NCBI RefSeq assembly: GCF_900167275.1
Contig: NZ_FUWX01000009.1
Location: forward strand, 62,001-126,000
Origin: Cetobacterium ceti
GTDB lineage: Bacteria > Fusobacteriota > Fusobacteriia > Fusobacteriales > Fusobacteriaceae
Direction: 5' to 3'
DNA length: 64,000 nucleotides
In this document: in pieces, positions 15,854 to 23,883 of the stretch
Numbering within the stretch: the stretch's first letter is position 1
How the letters are laid out: each line of letters starts with the position of its first letter
Notes under the pieces: model-generated
Told to the model about the DNA's origin: nothing
Seen by the model: only the letters and a program-made list of their open reading frames with translations
The model's database searches: none
Program-made: the position numbers and the translations under genes

Positions 15854-16175
15854 AATATTGTTGATTAGGAATAGATTGATATTGATACTTATAATTAGGA
15901 TTATATTGTAAAGGTGCTTGATTATAATAAACAGGTTTATTTTCTTGTTTAATAGTACTTGTTTGATCTTGTATAGCACCGACAATAGCTCCTACAGCAG
16001 CACCAGCACCAGCACCTATCAATGTAGCCTCACTATTACCACCTATAGCTTGTCCTAAGAGAGCACCTGTACCTGCACCTACCCCTGTTGATCCAATCGT
16101 GTTAGAACCAACATTAGAGCATCCAGATAATAAACTAATAAAAATACATCCACATAAAAAATATTTTAATTTCAT
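15852..16175 (-). CDS. Glycine-zipper lipoprotein
   Basis: A 107-residue protein with a lipoprotein signal peptide (lipobox LLSGC, Cys at about residue 19). A glycine-zipper region follows (about 35-70: GAGTGALLGQAIGG, GAGAGAAVGAIVGAI), then a Tyr/Gln/Asn-rich tail. Relatives such as SlyB or OsmB-like proteins sit in the outer membrane and affect envelope stability, but a specific role is unknown. The start at 16175 gives 8 bases to GGAG. Upstream GTG and ATG codons in frame would add three residues. Iteron-like sites upstream (16217-16253) may tie its expression to plasmid control. Confidence 0.8.
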   Translation of the reverse strand: MKLKYFLCGCIFISLLSGCSNVGSNTIGSTGVGAGTGALLGQAIGGNSEATLIGAGAGAAVGAIVGAIQDQTSTIKQENKPVYYNQAPLQYNPNYKYQYQSIPNQQY

Positions 16176-16216
16176 ACACATCACTCCAATATAAAAATTA
16201 ATAAAGATTTTAGTAA

Positions 16217-16253
16217 AGTATACACCAATGTATAAAATTTTTCCATAGTATAC
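16217..16253 (+). promoter_or_regulatory. Two further iteron-like sites
   Basis: AGTATACACCAATGTATAAA at 16217 matches the parA operator in most positions. A shorter AGTATAC core lies at 16247. They lie upstream of the lipoprotein gene and after hydF, so they may mark a regulatory or centromere site of the replicon. Confidence 0.5.
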
Positions 16254-16261
16254 AGAAAAGA

Positions 16262-16292
16262 TGAAAAAAAGGATTATATTAAATATAACCCT
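16262..16292 (-). terminator. Terminator of the hydE-hydG-hydF operon
   Basis: On the minus strand AAGGGTTATAT pairs with ATATAATCCTT (one G-T pair), followed by a T-run. It starts right after the hydF stop codon. Confidence 0.8.
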
Positions 16293-17483
16293 TTAAAATT
16301 CAAATATTTCAACAGACTTATCCAGAATACCAGTTAAATAAGATAGTACAATTCCATAATTAGTAATCGGAATATGATTATTTTTACTAATTTTAATCCG
16401 TGATTCCATTAATTTCTTATTTATCATACAGGCTCCACAATGAATAATTAAAGAATATTCAGACAAATCTTCTGGAAAATCTTTTCCCATTTTAAATTCA
16501 AAAATAATCTGCTTTGACGTATACTTTTTTATTAAATTAGGAATTTTAACTCTACCAATATCTTCATGTGAAGTATTATGTGAACACGTTTCTGCTATTA
16601 AAACTTTATCTCCATCTTTAAGTTTATCTAAAACTTTCACACCTTCTATAAAAGTTTTTAAATCTCCTTTTTGATTAGCAAATAAAATAGAAAAACTAGT
16701 TAGTTTAAATCTATTATTGACTAATTTATCTACTTTTTTAAAAGCTTGTGAATCAGTTATAATTAAATCAATTTTATTGAAATTATTTAAAGTATTTTCT
16801 AGTTCAGTATCTCGGACAACTAGGGATTTTATACCATGATCTAAAGCATCTCTAAGCATTTGAACCTGAGGCAATATTAATCTTCCTTTAGGAGCTTCAG
16901 AATCAATAGGGACAACCATAACTATGAAAGAATCATAGGGAAGTAATTTGCCTAATAAAGTTGGTTCATCTTCTAAAACATTTAATTTTTTTATTAATTG
17001 ATTTTTTAAGTTTAAAATATCTTTTTCATTTTTAGTAGAAATAAAAATAGCATCTAGGAACAAAGAGTTTATTTTCTCTCTATCATCATAATTCAGTAAA
17101 TCACATTTATTTACCACTGTTAAAAATGGAATATTATGTTTTTTTAAATTGTTAGTCAAATATAAATAAAAATCATAATCTAAATTTGAACCATCAAGGA
17201 CAACAAGAGCAAAATCTGTTCGATTTAGTTCTGATAGAGCTTTTTTTACTCGTAATTCACCTAGAGATCCAGAATCGTCTAATCCAGCAGTATCTATAAA
17301 TAAAACAGGACCATATGGAATTAATTCCATAGGTTTTGTCACTGAATCAGTAGTGGTTCCTTTTTGCTCAGAAACAATAGAAATATTTTGATTAGTTATA
17401 GCATTTAAAAGGGAAGATTTCCCTGAATTTGTTTTACCAAATAAACTTATATGAGTTCTGTTTGAATTTGGAGTCGACTTCAT
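16293..17483 (-). CDS. hydF: [FeFe]-hydrogenase H-cluster maturation GTPase HydF
   Basis: A 396-residue protein with three parts: a Ras-like GTPase domain (about 1-170; P-loop GKTNSGKSS, DTAG switch, NKCD), a dimerisation domain, and a C-terminal [4Fe-4S] domain with CSH...HCGAC (Cys at about residues 302, 349 and 352). HydF is the scaffold that receives the 2Fe subcluster and hands it to the hydrogenase. It is the last of three overlapping or adjacent genes (8-base gap to hydG). All motifs are intact. No hydrogenase structural gene is in this window. Confidence 0.96.
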   Translation of the reverse strand: MKSTPNSNRTHISLFGKTNSGKSSLLNAITNQNISIVSEQKGTTTDSVTKPMELIPYGPVLFIDTAGLDDSGSLGELRVKKALSELNRTDFALVVLDGSNLDYDFYLYLTNNLKKHNIPFLTVVNKCDLLNYDDREKINSLFLDAIFISTKNEKDILNLKNQLIKKLNVLEDEPTLLGKLLPYDSFIVMVVPIDSEAPKGRLILPQVQMLRDALDHGIKSLVVRDTELENTLNNFNKIDLIITDSQAFKKVDKLVNNRFKLTSFSILFANQKGDLKTFIEGVKVLDKLKDGDKVLIAETCSHNTSHEDIGRVKIPNLIKKYTSKQIIFEFKMGKDFPEDLSEYSLIIHCGACMINKKLMESRIKISKNNHIPITNYGIVLSYLTGILDKSVEIFEF

Positions 17484-17491
17484 AAAACCTC

Positions 17492-18886
17492 CTATATATA
17501 TAAATCTCTTTCCCCATTCTTTATTCTTTTTATATTATTTTTAGTTAACTCTTTAATATCATCTCGTTTAATTTTTATAATTTCTCTAGCAATAACTTCT
17601 TCAACTTTTTCTAATAATTCTTTATCACCATAATCCATAGCATATTCCATTAAAGTCATAAGAGCATTAGGACCACAAACATTTTGAATATTACCGGATT
17701 TAGCTAGTTCCATAAACCTGTCCCCTGTCCTACCTTGTCTATAGCATGCAGTGCAATAACTTGGAACATAATCCTCATCAAGAAGGGATTTTAAAATTTC
17801 TAAAGGAGTTCTATGATCTGCTAATTCAAATTGATCAGGAGCACTTTTTCCAAGAGCTCTATCGGTATATCCACCAACATCAGTTGAAGAACCAGCACTA
17901 ACTTGAGAGACTCCATATTTTATAACTTCTCTTCTCATTTCAGGAGTTTCTCTAGTAGATAATATAAGTCCAGTGAATGGAACAGCTAATCTAATAATAG
18001 CAACAATATTTTTGAAAAGATCATCATCAACTAAATGAGGGAATTGCTCAAGAGACATTCCTTCAGCTTGTTTTAATCTAGGAACAGAAATAGTATGAAA
18101 ACCAACCCCGTGAGTTTTTTCTAAATGTTCATTATGAAGCATTAATGAAATTACTTCAAATTTTGGATCAGCTAAACCGAATAAAACTCCTCCTCCAACA
18201 TCATCAATTCCACCTTCCATAGCTCTATCAAAAGCTGTTAAATGATACTCATAATTTCCTTTTAAACAATGAGGATGCATAGATTCATAAGTTGGTTTAT
18301 GATAAGTTTCTTGAAATAAAATATATGTTCCAATTTCGGCAGCTTTAAGTTTTTTATAGTTTTCTAAGGTAGTAGCAGCAATATTAACATTTATTCTTCT
18401 AATAGCTCCATTTTCAAATTTAGTTGAATAAACAGCATCAATAGCATCTAAAATATAATTAATATCACAATTAATAGGATCTTCTCCAGCTTCTAAAGCT
18501 AATCTTTTATGCCCCATTTTTTCTAAGAGTTTTACTTCATTTTGAATTTCTTCTCTAGTTAATTTTTTTCTTTCAAATTTATTACAAATTTTATAACCGC
18601 AATAAACGCAATTGTTAACACAATAATTACTTACATATAAAGGTGCAAAAACAACTATTCTATTTCCATAAATAGATTCTTTTAACATATGAGCAATTTC
18701 AAATAATCTTTTTCTTTGGTTTGGTTTTTTGATTTCAAAAAGAGCGGCAACTTCTCCATGAGTTAATCCTTTTTTGGCTTGAGCTTTATCTAATATTTTA
18801 TTAATATCATCTTCTGTAACATTTTTAGATTTTTCAATTAAAGAATAAATATATTCATGATCGATAAAATTTAAATTCTTTTCCAT
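17492..18886 (-). CDS. hydG: [FeFe]-hydrogenase maturation radical SAM tyrosine lyase HydG
   Basis: A 464-residue radical SAM enzyme. The N-terminal cluster motif is in NYCVNNCVYCGYK (CxxxCxxC), and the C-terminal auxiliary cluster motif is CTACYRQGRTGDRF...VCGP (CxxC-x22-C), which separates HydG from ThiH-like relatives. HydG splits tyrosine to p-cresol, CO and cyanide and builds the Fe(CO)(CN) synthon for the H-cluster. Its start overlaps the end of hydE by 16 bases, which implies translational coupling. Length is normal for the family. Confidence 0.96.
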   Translation of the reverse strand: MEKNLNFIDHEYIYSLIEKSKNVTEDDINKILDKAQAKKGLTHGEVAALFEIKKPNQRKRLFEIAHMLKESIYGNRIVVFAPLYVSNYCVNNCVYCGYKICNKFERKKLTREEIQNEVKLLEKMGHKRLALEAGEDPINCDINYILDAIDAVYSTKFENGAIRRINVNIAATTLENYKKLKAAEIGTYILFQETYHKPTYESMHPHCLKGNYEYHLTAFDRAMEGGIDDVGGGVLFGLADPKFEVISLMLHNEHLEKTHGVGFHTISVPRLKQAEGMSLEQFPHLVDDDLFKNIVAIIRLAVPFTGLILSTRETPEMRREVIKYGVSQVSAGSSTDVGGYTDRALGKSAPDQFELADHRTPLEILKSLLDEDYVPSYCTACYRQGRTGDRFMELAKSGNIQNVCGPNALMTLMEYAMDYGDKELLEKVEEVIAREIIKIKRDDIKELTKNNIKRIKNGERDLYI

Positions 18887-19920
18887 TTTATATTATCTCC
18901 TCTTGACATAACTGGTTCGAAACCAGCTTGTCTTATATTTTCATCTATTTTTTTCTTTTCTTCAGCGGCTTCTCCATTAGTAAAAACTTTACCATCATAA
19001 AGAGCATATTTTTTTCGACATTCAAATGGAGAAAGGTTAGGCATAATAACATTAGCACCTGCTTTAAAAGCTTTATTTCGACTTTCAGGATCAATAGTAC
19101 CAAGAGCTGTTGTAGCTGGAAGTAAAACATCTGGAAGTAATAATCTAATAATTGCTAACATTGTTATTGTAGTATAGGCATCTCCTCCTTTTTCATATCT
19201 TAAAGGAGTATCTTTTTGAGGAATAAAAGGGCCTATTCCTACCATATGTGGTTCTAAATTTTTTAAAAATTTTAAATCTTGCACAAAATCATTGAGAGTT
19301 TGATTAGGAAGTCCAATTAAAAATCCAGCACCAATTTGATATCCAATCTCTTTTAAATTATTTAAACATTGAATTCTATTTTCAAAATTCATATTTGGAT
19401 GTAATGAATGGTAAAGAGCTTTATTAGCGGTTTCATGTCGGAGTAAATATCTATCTGCTCCAGCCTCATATAAAGCTTTATAGGATTCATAGGAACGTTC
19501 TCCAAGAGAAAGAGTAATAGCATTTTCAGGATATTTTATTTTAATAGATTTTATAATGTCTACTAATACTTCATCTTTAAAAAATGCATCTTCTCCACCT
19601 TGTAGAACAAAGGTTTTATACCCTAATTGATATCCTTTTTCGCAGGAAAGTAAAATTTCTTCTTTAGACAACCTGTATCTTTGTACATTTTTATTTTCTG
19701 CACGAATACCGCAGTAAAAACAATTTCTACTACATATATTACTTATTTCAATAAGTCCTCTGAAAAAAACTGTTTTACCATAGGATTTTAGCCTAGTATG
19801 ATAAGCTTTTTCAATAAGATAGTTTCGACTGTCATCATCTAAATTTTTAAGAAGAAATAATAGTTCTGCTTCATTTAAATTGTTATTAATATACAACTTA
19901 TCAATTAATTTTTTAAGCAT
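18871..19920 (-). CDS. hydE: [FeFe]-hydrogenase maturation radical SAM enzyme HydE
   Basis: A 349-residue radical SAM protein with the cluster motif ICSRNCFYCG (CxxxCxxC) at about residues 63-70, a Gly-rich SAM region (LQGGEDAFF) and a BATS-type C-terminal domain. HydE works on the HydG product to assemble the dithiomethylamine-bridged diiron unit. It is the first gene of the hydE-hydG-hydF series. An AAGGAG site lies just before the ATG at 19920. BioB or PylB are distant alternatives, but the neighbours settle the call. Confidence 0.95.
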   Translation of the reverse strand: MLKKLIDKLYINNNLNEAELLFLLKNLDDDSRNYLIEKAYHTRLKSYGKTVFFRGLIEISNICSRNCFYCGIRAENKNVQRYRLSKEEILLSCEKGYQLGYKTFVLQGGEDAFFKDEVLVDIIKSIKIKYPENAITLSLGERSYESYKALYEAGADRYLLRHETANKALYHSLHPNMNFENRIQCLNNLKEIGYQIGAGFLIGLPNQTLNDFVQDLKFLKNLEPHMVGIGPFIPQKDTPLRYEKGGDAYTTITMLAIIRLLLPDVLLPATTALGTIDPESRNKAFKAGANVIMPNLSPFECRKKYALYDGKVFTNGEAAEEKKKIDENIRQAGFEPVMSRGDNIKWKRI

Positions 19921-19996
19921 AAAATCTCCTTATAAAAAAATGTTAAATATAACTTAACTATTTTAATTATACTCTTTTTTGAAATGATTACAAGTA

Positions 19997-20033
19997 TAAA
20001 AAAAACTTACAGAGATAAACTCTATAAGTTTTT
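19997..20033 (-). terminator. Terminator after asnA
   Basis: On the minus strand ACTTATAGAG pairs with CTCTGTAAGT (one mismatch or wobble), followed by an eight-T run. It separates asnA from hydE. Confidence 0.85.
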
Positions 20034-20041
20034 ATATTATT

Positions 20042-21022
20042 TTATAATAAATGAATATTTTTTTCTTCGCACTCTTCAACTAATGATTTAGGCCATAATG
20101 ATGCTTGAACTTCACCAATATGTACTTTATCTAAAAAGAATAAACAGATACGAGATTGTCCAAGTCCTCCTCCTATTGTATATGGAAGTTCACCATTTAA
20201 TAATTTTGAATGGAATTCAAATTGTCTTCTATCATTTGCATTAGATGCATGTAATTGTTTATCTAAAGCTTCTTCATCTACACGAATACCCATAGAAGAA
20301 AGTTCTAATCCTATTCCAAGAGGAGCATAATCAACAATAATATCTCCATTTAAAGACCAATCATCATAATCGGGAGCTCTACCATCATGTTTATTTCCAG
20401 AAGCTAAAGGAGCACCAATTTCCATTAAAAATATTGCTCCACATTTTTTGGCATGGGCATGTTCTCTTTCTTTAGATGTTAAAGTTGGATATAAATCTTC
20501 TAATTCTTGAGAAGTTACAAAAGTAATTTCTTCTGGTAATTTTTTAGAAAGAGTAGGATAAATATCAGTTATATATTTTTCTGTTGCTTTTAAAACACTG
20601 AAAATCTTTTTTACAGTATCTTTTAATGTTTCTTTAGTTCTGTCTTTTTTTTCGATTATTTTTTCCCAATCCCATTGATCAACGTAATAAGAATGAATAG
20701 GGCTTAAATCTTCATCTCTTCTAATTGCATTCATATCAGTATATAATCCAGTTCCAATTTCAAAATCATATTTATGTAAAGCCATTCTTTTCCATTTAGC
20801 AAGAGAATGAACGATAACAGCTTGTTCTCCAGATTTAACGTCAAAAGTAACAGCTCTTTCAATACCATTTAAATCATCGTTTAAACCACTTTCAGGTGTA
20901 ACAAATAAAGGGGCTGATACTCTAGTTAAATTTAAAGCTTTTGCCAATTCTCTTTCAAAGAAATCTTTTACTAATTTAATTGCTTTTTCAGTTTCTATTA
21001 ATGATAATTTAGATTGATACAT
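20042..21022 (-). CDS. asnA: Aspartate-ammonia ligase (asparagine synthetase A)
   Basis: A 326-residue class-II-synthetase-like enzyme that makes asparagine from aspartate, ammonia and ATP. Signatures: [39 protein letters not shown], the [21 protein letters not shown] core, [14 protein letters not shown] and the C-terminal [14 protein letters not shown]. Length equals the family norm (about 330). It lies downstream of an Asn-rich leader peptide and an intrinsic terminator (21050-21094), an arrangement that predicts control by Asn-tRNA charging. It ends in its own terminator, so it is a single-gene unit. Confidence 0.96.
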   Translation of the reverse strand: MYQSKLSLIETEKAIKLVKDFFERELAKALNLTRVSAPLFVTPESGLNDDLNGIERAVTFDVKSGEQAVIVHSLAKWKRMALHKYDFEIGTGLYTDMNAIRRDEDLSPIHSYYVDQWDWEKIIEKKDRTKETLKDTVKKIFSVLKATEKYITDIYPTLSKKLPEEITFVTSQELEDLYPTLTSKEREHAHAKKCGAIFLMEIGAPLASGNKHDGRAPDYDDWSLNGDIIVDYAPLGIGLELSSMGIRVDEEALDKQLHASNANDRRQFEFHSKLLNGELPYTIGGGLGQSRICLFFLDKVHIGEVQASLWPKSLVEECEEKNIHLL

Positions 21023-21049
21023 AAAACCACGCTCCTAGAATATTTTTTA

Positions 21050-21094
21050 TAAAAAAAAGCTCTTAGTACTTATATAAAACAAGTCCTAAGAGCT
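21050..21094 (-). terminator. Attenuator terminator in the asnA leader
   Basis: On the minus strand AGCTCTTAG pairs perfectly with CTAAGAGCT. Inside it ACTT pairs with AAGT, and eight T residues follow. It lies between the Asn-rich leader ORF and asnA, about 28 bases before the asnA start. Confidence 0.9.
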
Positions 21095-21148
21095 AAATAT
21101 ACAGATTAATTTTATTAAAATCAAATGTGTTAAAAAACAGATTTAATT

Positions 21149-21283
21149 TTATCTATATTTTCTCAAAAATAAATTGTTATATAAGATACTAGAATATATT
21201 AATTTAAATTTTAATGGATTATTGCAATTATTATTGTTATTATTAAAATTATTATTGCAATTATTATTAAAATTTATTTTCAT
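21149..21283 (-). CDS. Asparagine-rich leader peptide of asnA
   Basis: A 44-codon ORF starting MKINFNNNCNNN. Fifteen of its first 22 residues are Asn, including a run of six, and two more Asn codons come later (17 in all). An excellent ribosome site (AGGAGG, 6 bases before the ATG) and a near-consensus promoter show that it is made. Together with the downstream terminator and asnA this is the layout of amino-acid operon attenuators (trp, his, ilv leader peptides). Low Asn-tRNA charging would stall the ribosome and change leader folding. A hairpin TATCT(T)ATAT/ATATAGATA within its end and a possible antiterminator pairing with the terminator's 5-prime arm can be drawn, but the exact switch is not settled. 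Confidence 0.8.
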   Translation of the reverse strand: MKINFNNNCNNNFNNNNNNCNNPLKFKLIYSSILYNNLFLRKYR

Positions 21284-21320
21284 TCTAGACCTCCTATAAA
21301 AAATTATTTTTCTTGAAATG

Positions 21321-21349
21321 ATTATAAAATAAAATTTTTTAAAAGTCAA
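21321..21349 (-). promoter_or_regulatory. Promoter of the asnA leader transcript
   Basis: On the minus strand TTGACT (21344-21349) and TATAAT (21321-21326) are exactly 17 bases apart. Transcription would start near 21314, about 30 bases before the leader-peptide ATG. Confidence 0.88.
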
Positions 21350-21420
21350 TATATTTTTTTAGTGGATAAATAATAAAAAATAGGGTATATTCAATTAACT
21401 ACACATATGGAGGTATTTTT

Positions 21421-21828
21421 ATGATAAAAATTAGAGAAATAAGAGAAGATGACTTTTATATGTTAACAAACTTATATAAAGAATTAGAAAATGAAAATGT
21501 AGGAAATTATTTAGAATATCAAAGTGAATTAATATCAGATGGAAATAAAAAGATTATTGTAGCAGAACAACGAAATAAAATAGTGGGAGCAATAGAATTT
21601 TGTATTTTTGAAGGAAAAATATATTTAGAAAATTTGATTGTTGCTCAAGGGTATAGAAATAATGGAGTAGGATCATTATTATTAGAAATGGTAAAAGATT
21701 ATGCGAAAGATTTAGAAATAGATAATATAAATGTTAAAATCTATTATTATGATGGAAAAATTATAAATTTTTATGAAAAAAATGGTTTTGAAGATATAAG
21801 TAAAGAGATGTGTTTAAAAGTAAAATAA
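21421..21828 (+). CDS. GNAT-family N-acetyltransferase
   Basis: A 135-residue single-domain acetyltransferase. The acetyl-CoA loop is VAQGYRNNGVGSLLLE (about 79-94: R/Q-x-x-G-x-G/A pattern), preceded by the strand IYLENLIV and followed by the C-terminal NFYEKNGFEDIS. It would transfer acetyl from acetyl-CoA to an amine on a small molecule or protein N-terminus. The substrate cannot be predicted. GGAGGTATTTTT precedes the ATG. It is monocistronic and convergent with the MATE gene. Confidence 0.9.
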   Translation: MIKIREIREDDFYMLTNLYKELENENVGNYLEYQSELISDGNKKIIVAEQRNKIVGAIEFCIFEGKIYLENLIVAQGYRNNGVGSLLLEMVKDYAKDLEIDNINVKIYYYDGKIINFYEKNGFEDISKEMCLKVK

Positions 21829-21860
21829 AAAATTAGGAGGTTGTTAATTACAACCTCCCA
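21826..21860. terminator. Hairpin terminator between convergent genes
   Basis: Perfect 9-bp stem GGAGGTTGT / ACAACCTCC with loop TAATT. On the minus strand it is followed by TAATTTTTTATTTT, so it mainly ends the MATE transcript. Confidence 0.8.
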
Positions 21861-21866
21861 ATTACT

Positions 21867-23189
21867 TTATATAAAACTTTTTTTAGTCCATTTTTTACTT
21901 TTCCAACGTCTTAACATAATAATTCCACGAACCCATTCATCGGCAGCATTTCCAAGCCAAATACCAATTAAACCTAAATTTAATTTTAATCCTAAAAACC
22001 AACATAAAGGAACAGCAACTCCATACATTGAAATTACTCCCATTGTAACAGGAAAACGCACATCACCAGAAGCATTTAAAGAATTGATAATTACTATATT
22101 AAGAGTTCTACCAGTTTCTATTAAAATCATCCATATAAAGACTTTATATGCAGCATTTAAAACAGCAATATCTGTTGTAAAAAAATTCATAATAGGTTTT
22201 TTTAGTAAAATTATTATTACAGATACAATTCCAGCAGCAAGAAAGGATAATTTTGTACTTTTTAAACATTGAGAATAAGCTTCATCTTTTTTATTTGCAC
22301 CAACTAATTGTCCAACTTGAATAGCTGTACCATTTCCTAAAGCAATAGAGAATGTCATGATAAAAGAAGAAATTAAAGCTAAATATGTTCTTGCTGCAAT
22401 TTCTATAGTTCCCATAGTATTTACCATAGAAAGAATTATAAGTTGTGCCACTGACCAACTAAGATATTCTCCAGCGGAAGGAATTCCAATATATAAAATA
22501 TGTTTCATTATTTTAAAAGAGAAATTTTTTAAATATATAAATTTAAAATTACAATATTTCATCATTATTGTTATTGCTACAATAGCTCCAATAAATCTAG
22601 AAACTACAGTGGAAATTCCTACACCATTAACTCCTAAAATAGGGGCTCCAAACCAGCCAAAAATAAACATACCATTTCCTAAAATATTTAGAAGATTAAT
22701 TCCAACATTTACAAAAAGCATCTCTTTGGTATTTCCAAAACTTTTCATAATAGCACTACAAGTTAAAGTAATTCCCTGAAAAAAACAAAGACCTCCAACA
22801 ATTCTAAAATAAAATTTTCCAATTTCAATTAAAGAAGATGGAAGTTTTATTTTTACTAAAATCCATTCCCAGCCCCAGAAATAAAAAAAACCAATAGCTA
22901 ATCCCATAATTAAATTCATTATTAAAGATACAGAGATAGCTTTTTGAATTCCGTCTTTATTTTGAGCTCCAATATATTGAGCAATTAATATACTTGAACC
23001 TAAACAAATAAAATTTAAAATAACAGTTTGTATAAGTAAAACTTGACTTATTCCTCCTACAGCTCCCACTGCTTGATCACTATATCTTCCAAGCATAATT
23101 GTATCAACATTACCAATTATAGTTGTTAGCATCAGTTCTAAAAAAATAGGAATTGTTAAAGAAAATAAGGATTGATTTGTAACTTTCAT
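21867..23189 (-). CDS. MATE-family efflux transporter
   Basis: A 440-residue protein with 12 predicted membrane helices in two related halves, as in multidrug and toxic compound extrusion carriers. Typical features: SLFSLTIPIFLELMLTTIIGNVDTIMLGRYS at the N-terminus (given here as a region, residues 7-37), SSILIAQYIGAQNKD in the first half and NGTAIQVGQLVGANKKDE in the second. It would export cationic compounds in exchange for Na or H ions. The gene lies alone between converging and diverging neighbours. The substrate is unknown. Confidence 0.93.
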   Translation of the reverse strand: MKVTNQSLFSLTIPIFLELMLTTIIGNVDTIMLGRYSDQAVGAVGGISQVLLIQTVILNFICLGSSILIAQYIGAQNKDGIQKAISVSLIMNLIMGLAIGFFYFWGWEWILVKIKLPSSLIEIGKFYFRIVGGLCFFQGITLTCSAIMKSFGNTKEMLFVNVGINLLNILGNGMFIFGWFGAPILGVNGVGISTVVSRFIGAIVAITIMMKYCNFKFIYLKNFSFKIMKHILYIGIPSAGEYLSWSVAQLIILSMVNTMGTIEIAARTYLALISSFIMTFSIALGNGTAIQVGQLVGANKKDEAYSQCLKSTKLSFLAAGIVSVIIILLKKPIMNFFTTDIAVLNAAYKVFIWMILIETGRTLNIVIINSLNASGDVRFPVTMGVISMYGVAVPLCWFLGLKLNLGLIGIWLGNAADEWVRGIIMLRRWKSKKWTKKSFI

Positions 23190-23312
23190 TTATTGAACAC
23201 TCCTTATATTATAGTTAATCGAGATATTATAACAAAAAAATCAAAGGAAATAAATTTTTTTTTTGAATAGAAATGAAAATTAAAAATTATAAAAAAGGGG
23301 GTATAAAAATAT

Positions 23313-23846
23313 ATGAAAAATTTAAAAGAATATAATACATCAGCATTAATATGTTATTTATATATTATAATTATTTTTTTAAGTTTTGCTGTTAGACGAG
23401 AAGGAAAATTATTATATATATTATTTACATTGACAGGCGGAATAATTTCTATAGGAATATTATTGGACTTAAAGAAATTATTTAATAAAAAATTTTTATT
23501 TAAAGGAGTAGATTATTTTATTTATATTTTTATTTTTATAAAAATAATATTTTTATTAGGGGATATTTTATTAGAAGAAAAGTTTTTAGAAATACTTCAA
23601 AAAGATAAACATTATATTTTCCCTTTAATTGGAATTTTACAATGTATATATTCATATATTATTATGACAAAAGATTTTAAAGGAATTAAAGGATTAAAAG
23701 GTTACGCAATTTTAAATTTATTAGCAGGAGCAATTACTATATTTAGAGGAATTAATACTTTTCAAATTTTAGTTACTGTAATAAATATGTATTTATTAGC
23801 AGATATATTTTTTCAAAGTGAAGAATTAGTAGATAAAGAAAAATAA
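23313..23846 (+). CDS. Hypothetical membrane protein, 177 aa
   Basis: Five or so hydrophobic segments are spaced along the 177 residues (for example about 12-27, 32-50, 65-85, 100-117 and 132-165), with positive residues on connecting loops. No family was recognised. A GGGGG ribosome site precedes the ATG at 23313. The start could also be read a few codons later. It is a one-gene unit with its own terminator, divergent from the MATE gene. No function is proposed. Confidence 0.65.
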   Translation: MKNLKEYNTSALICYLYIIIIFLSFAVRREGKLLYILFTLTGGIISIGILLDLKKLFNKKFLFKGVDYFIYIFIFIKIIFLLGDILLEEKFLEILQKDKHYIFPLIGILQCIYSYIIMTKDFKGIKGLKGYAILNLLAGAITIFRGINTFQILVTVINMYLLADIFFQSEELVDKEK

Positions 23847-23883
23847 AAAGGATTCTCTTAAATTAAGAGAATCCCATTTTTTT
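23846..23883. terminator. Bidirectional terminator
   Basis: Stem GGATTCTCTT / AAGAGAATCC with loop AAATT. A and T tracts lie on both sides, between two convergent genes. Confidence 0.88.

Noticed and set aside
18945-19130. Small ORFs inside hydE on both strands
   Set aside because: They are out of frame with a well conserved gene and have no ribosome site; treated as chance frames.
21149-21349. T-box riboswitch before asnA
   Set aside because: No T-box core sequence or specifier-loop structure was seen; the Asn-codon-rich ORF gives a better explanation.
22357-22779. Plus-strand ORF opposite the first MATE gene
   Set aside because: Complement of hydrophobic codons in a conserved transporter; no promoter or ribosome site.
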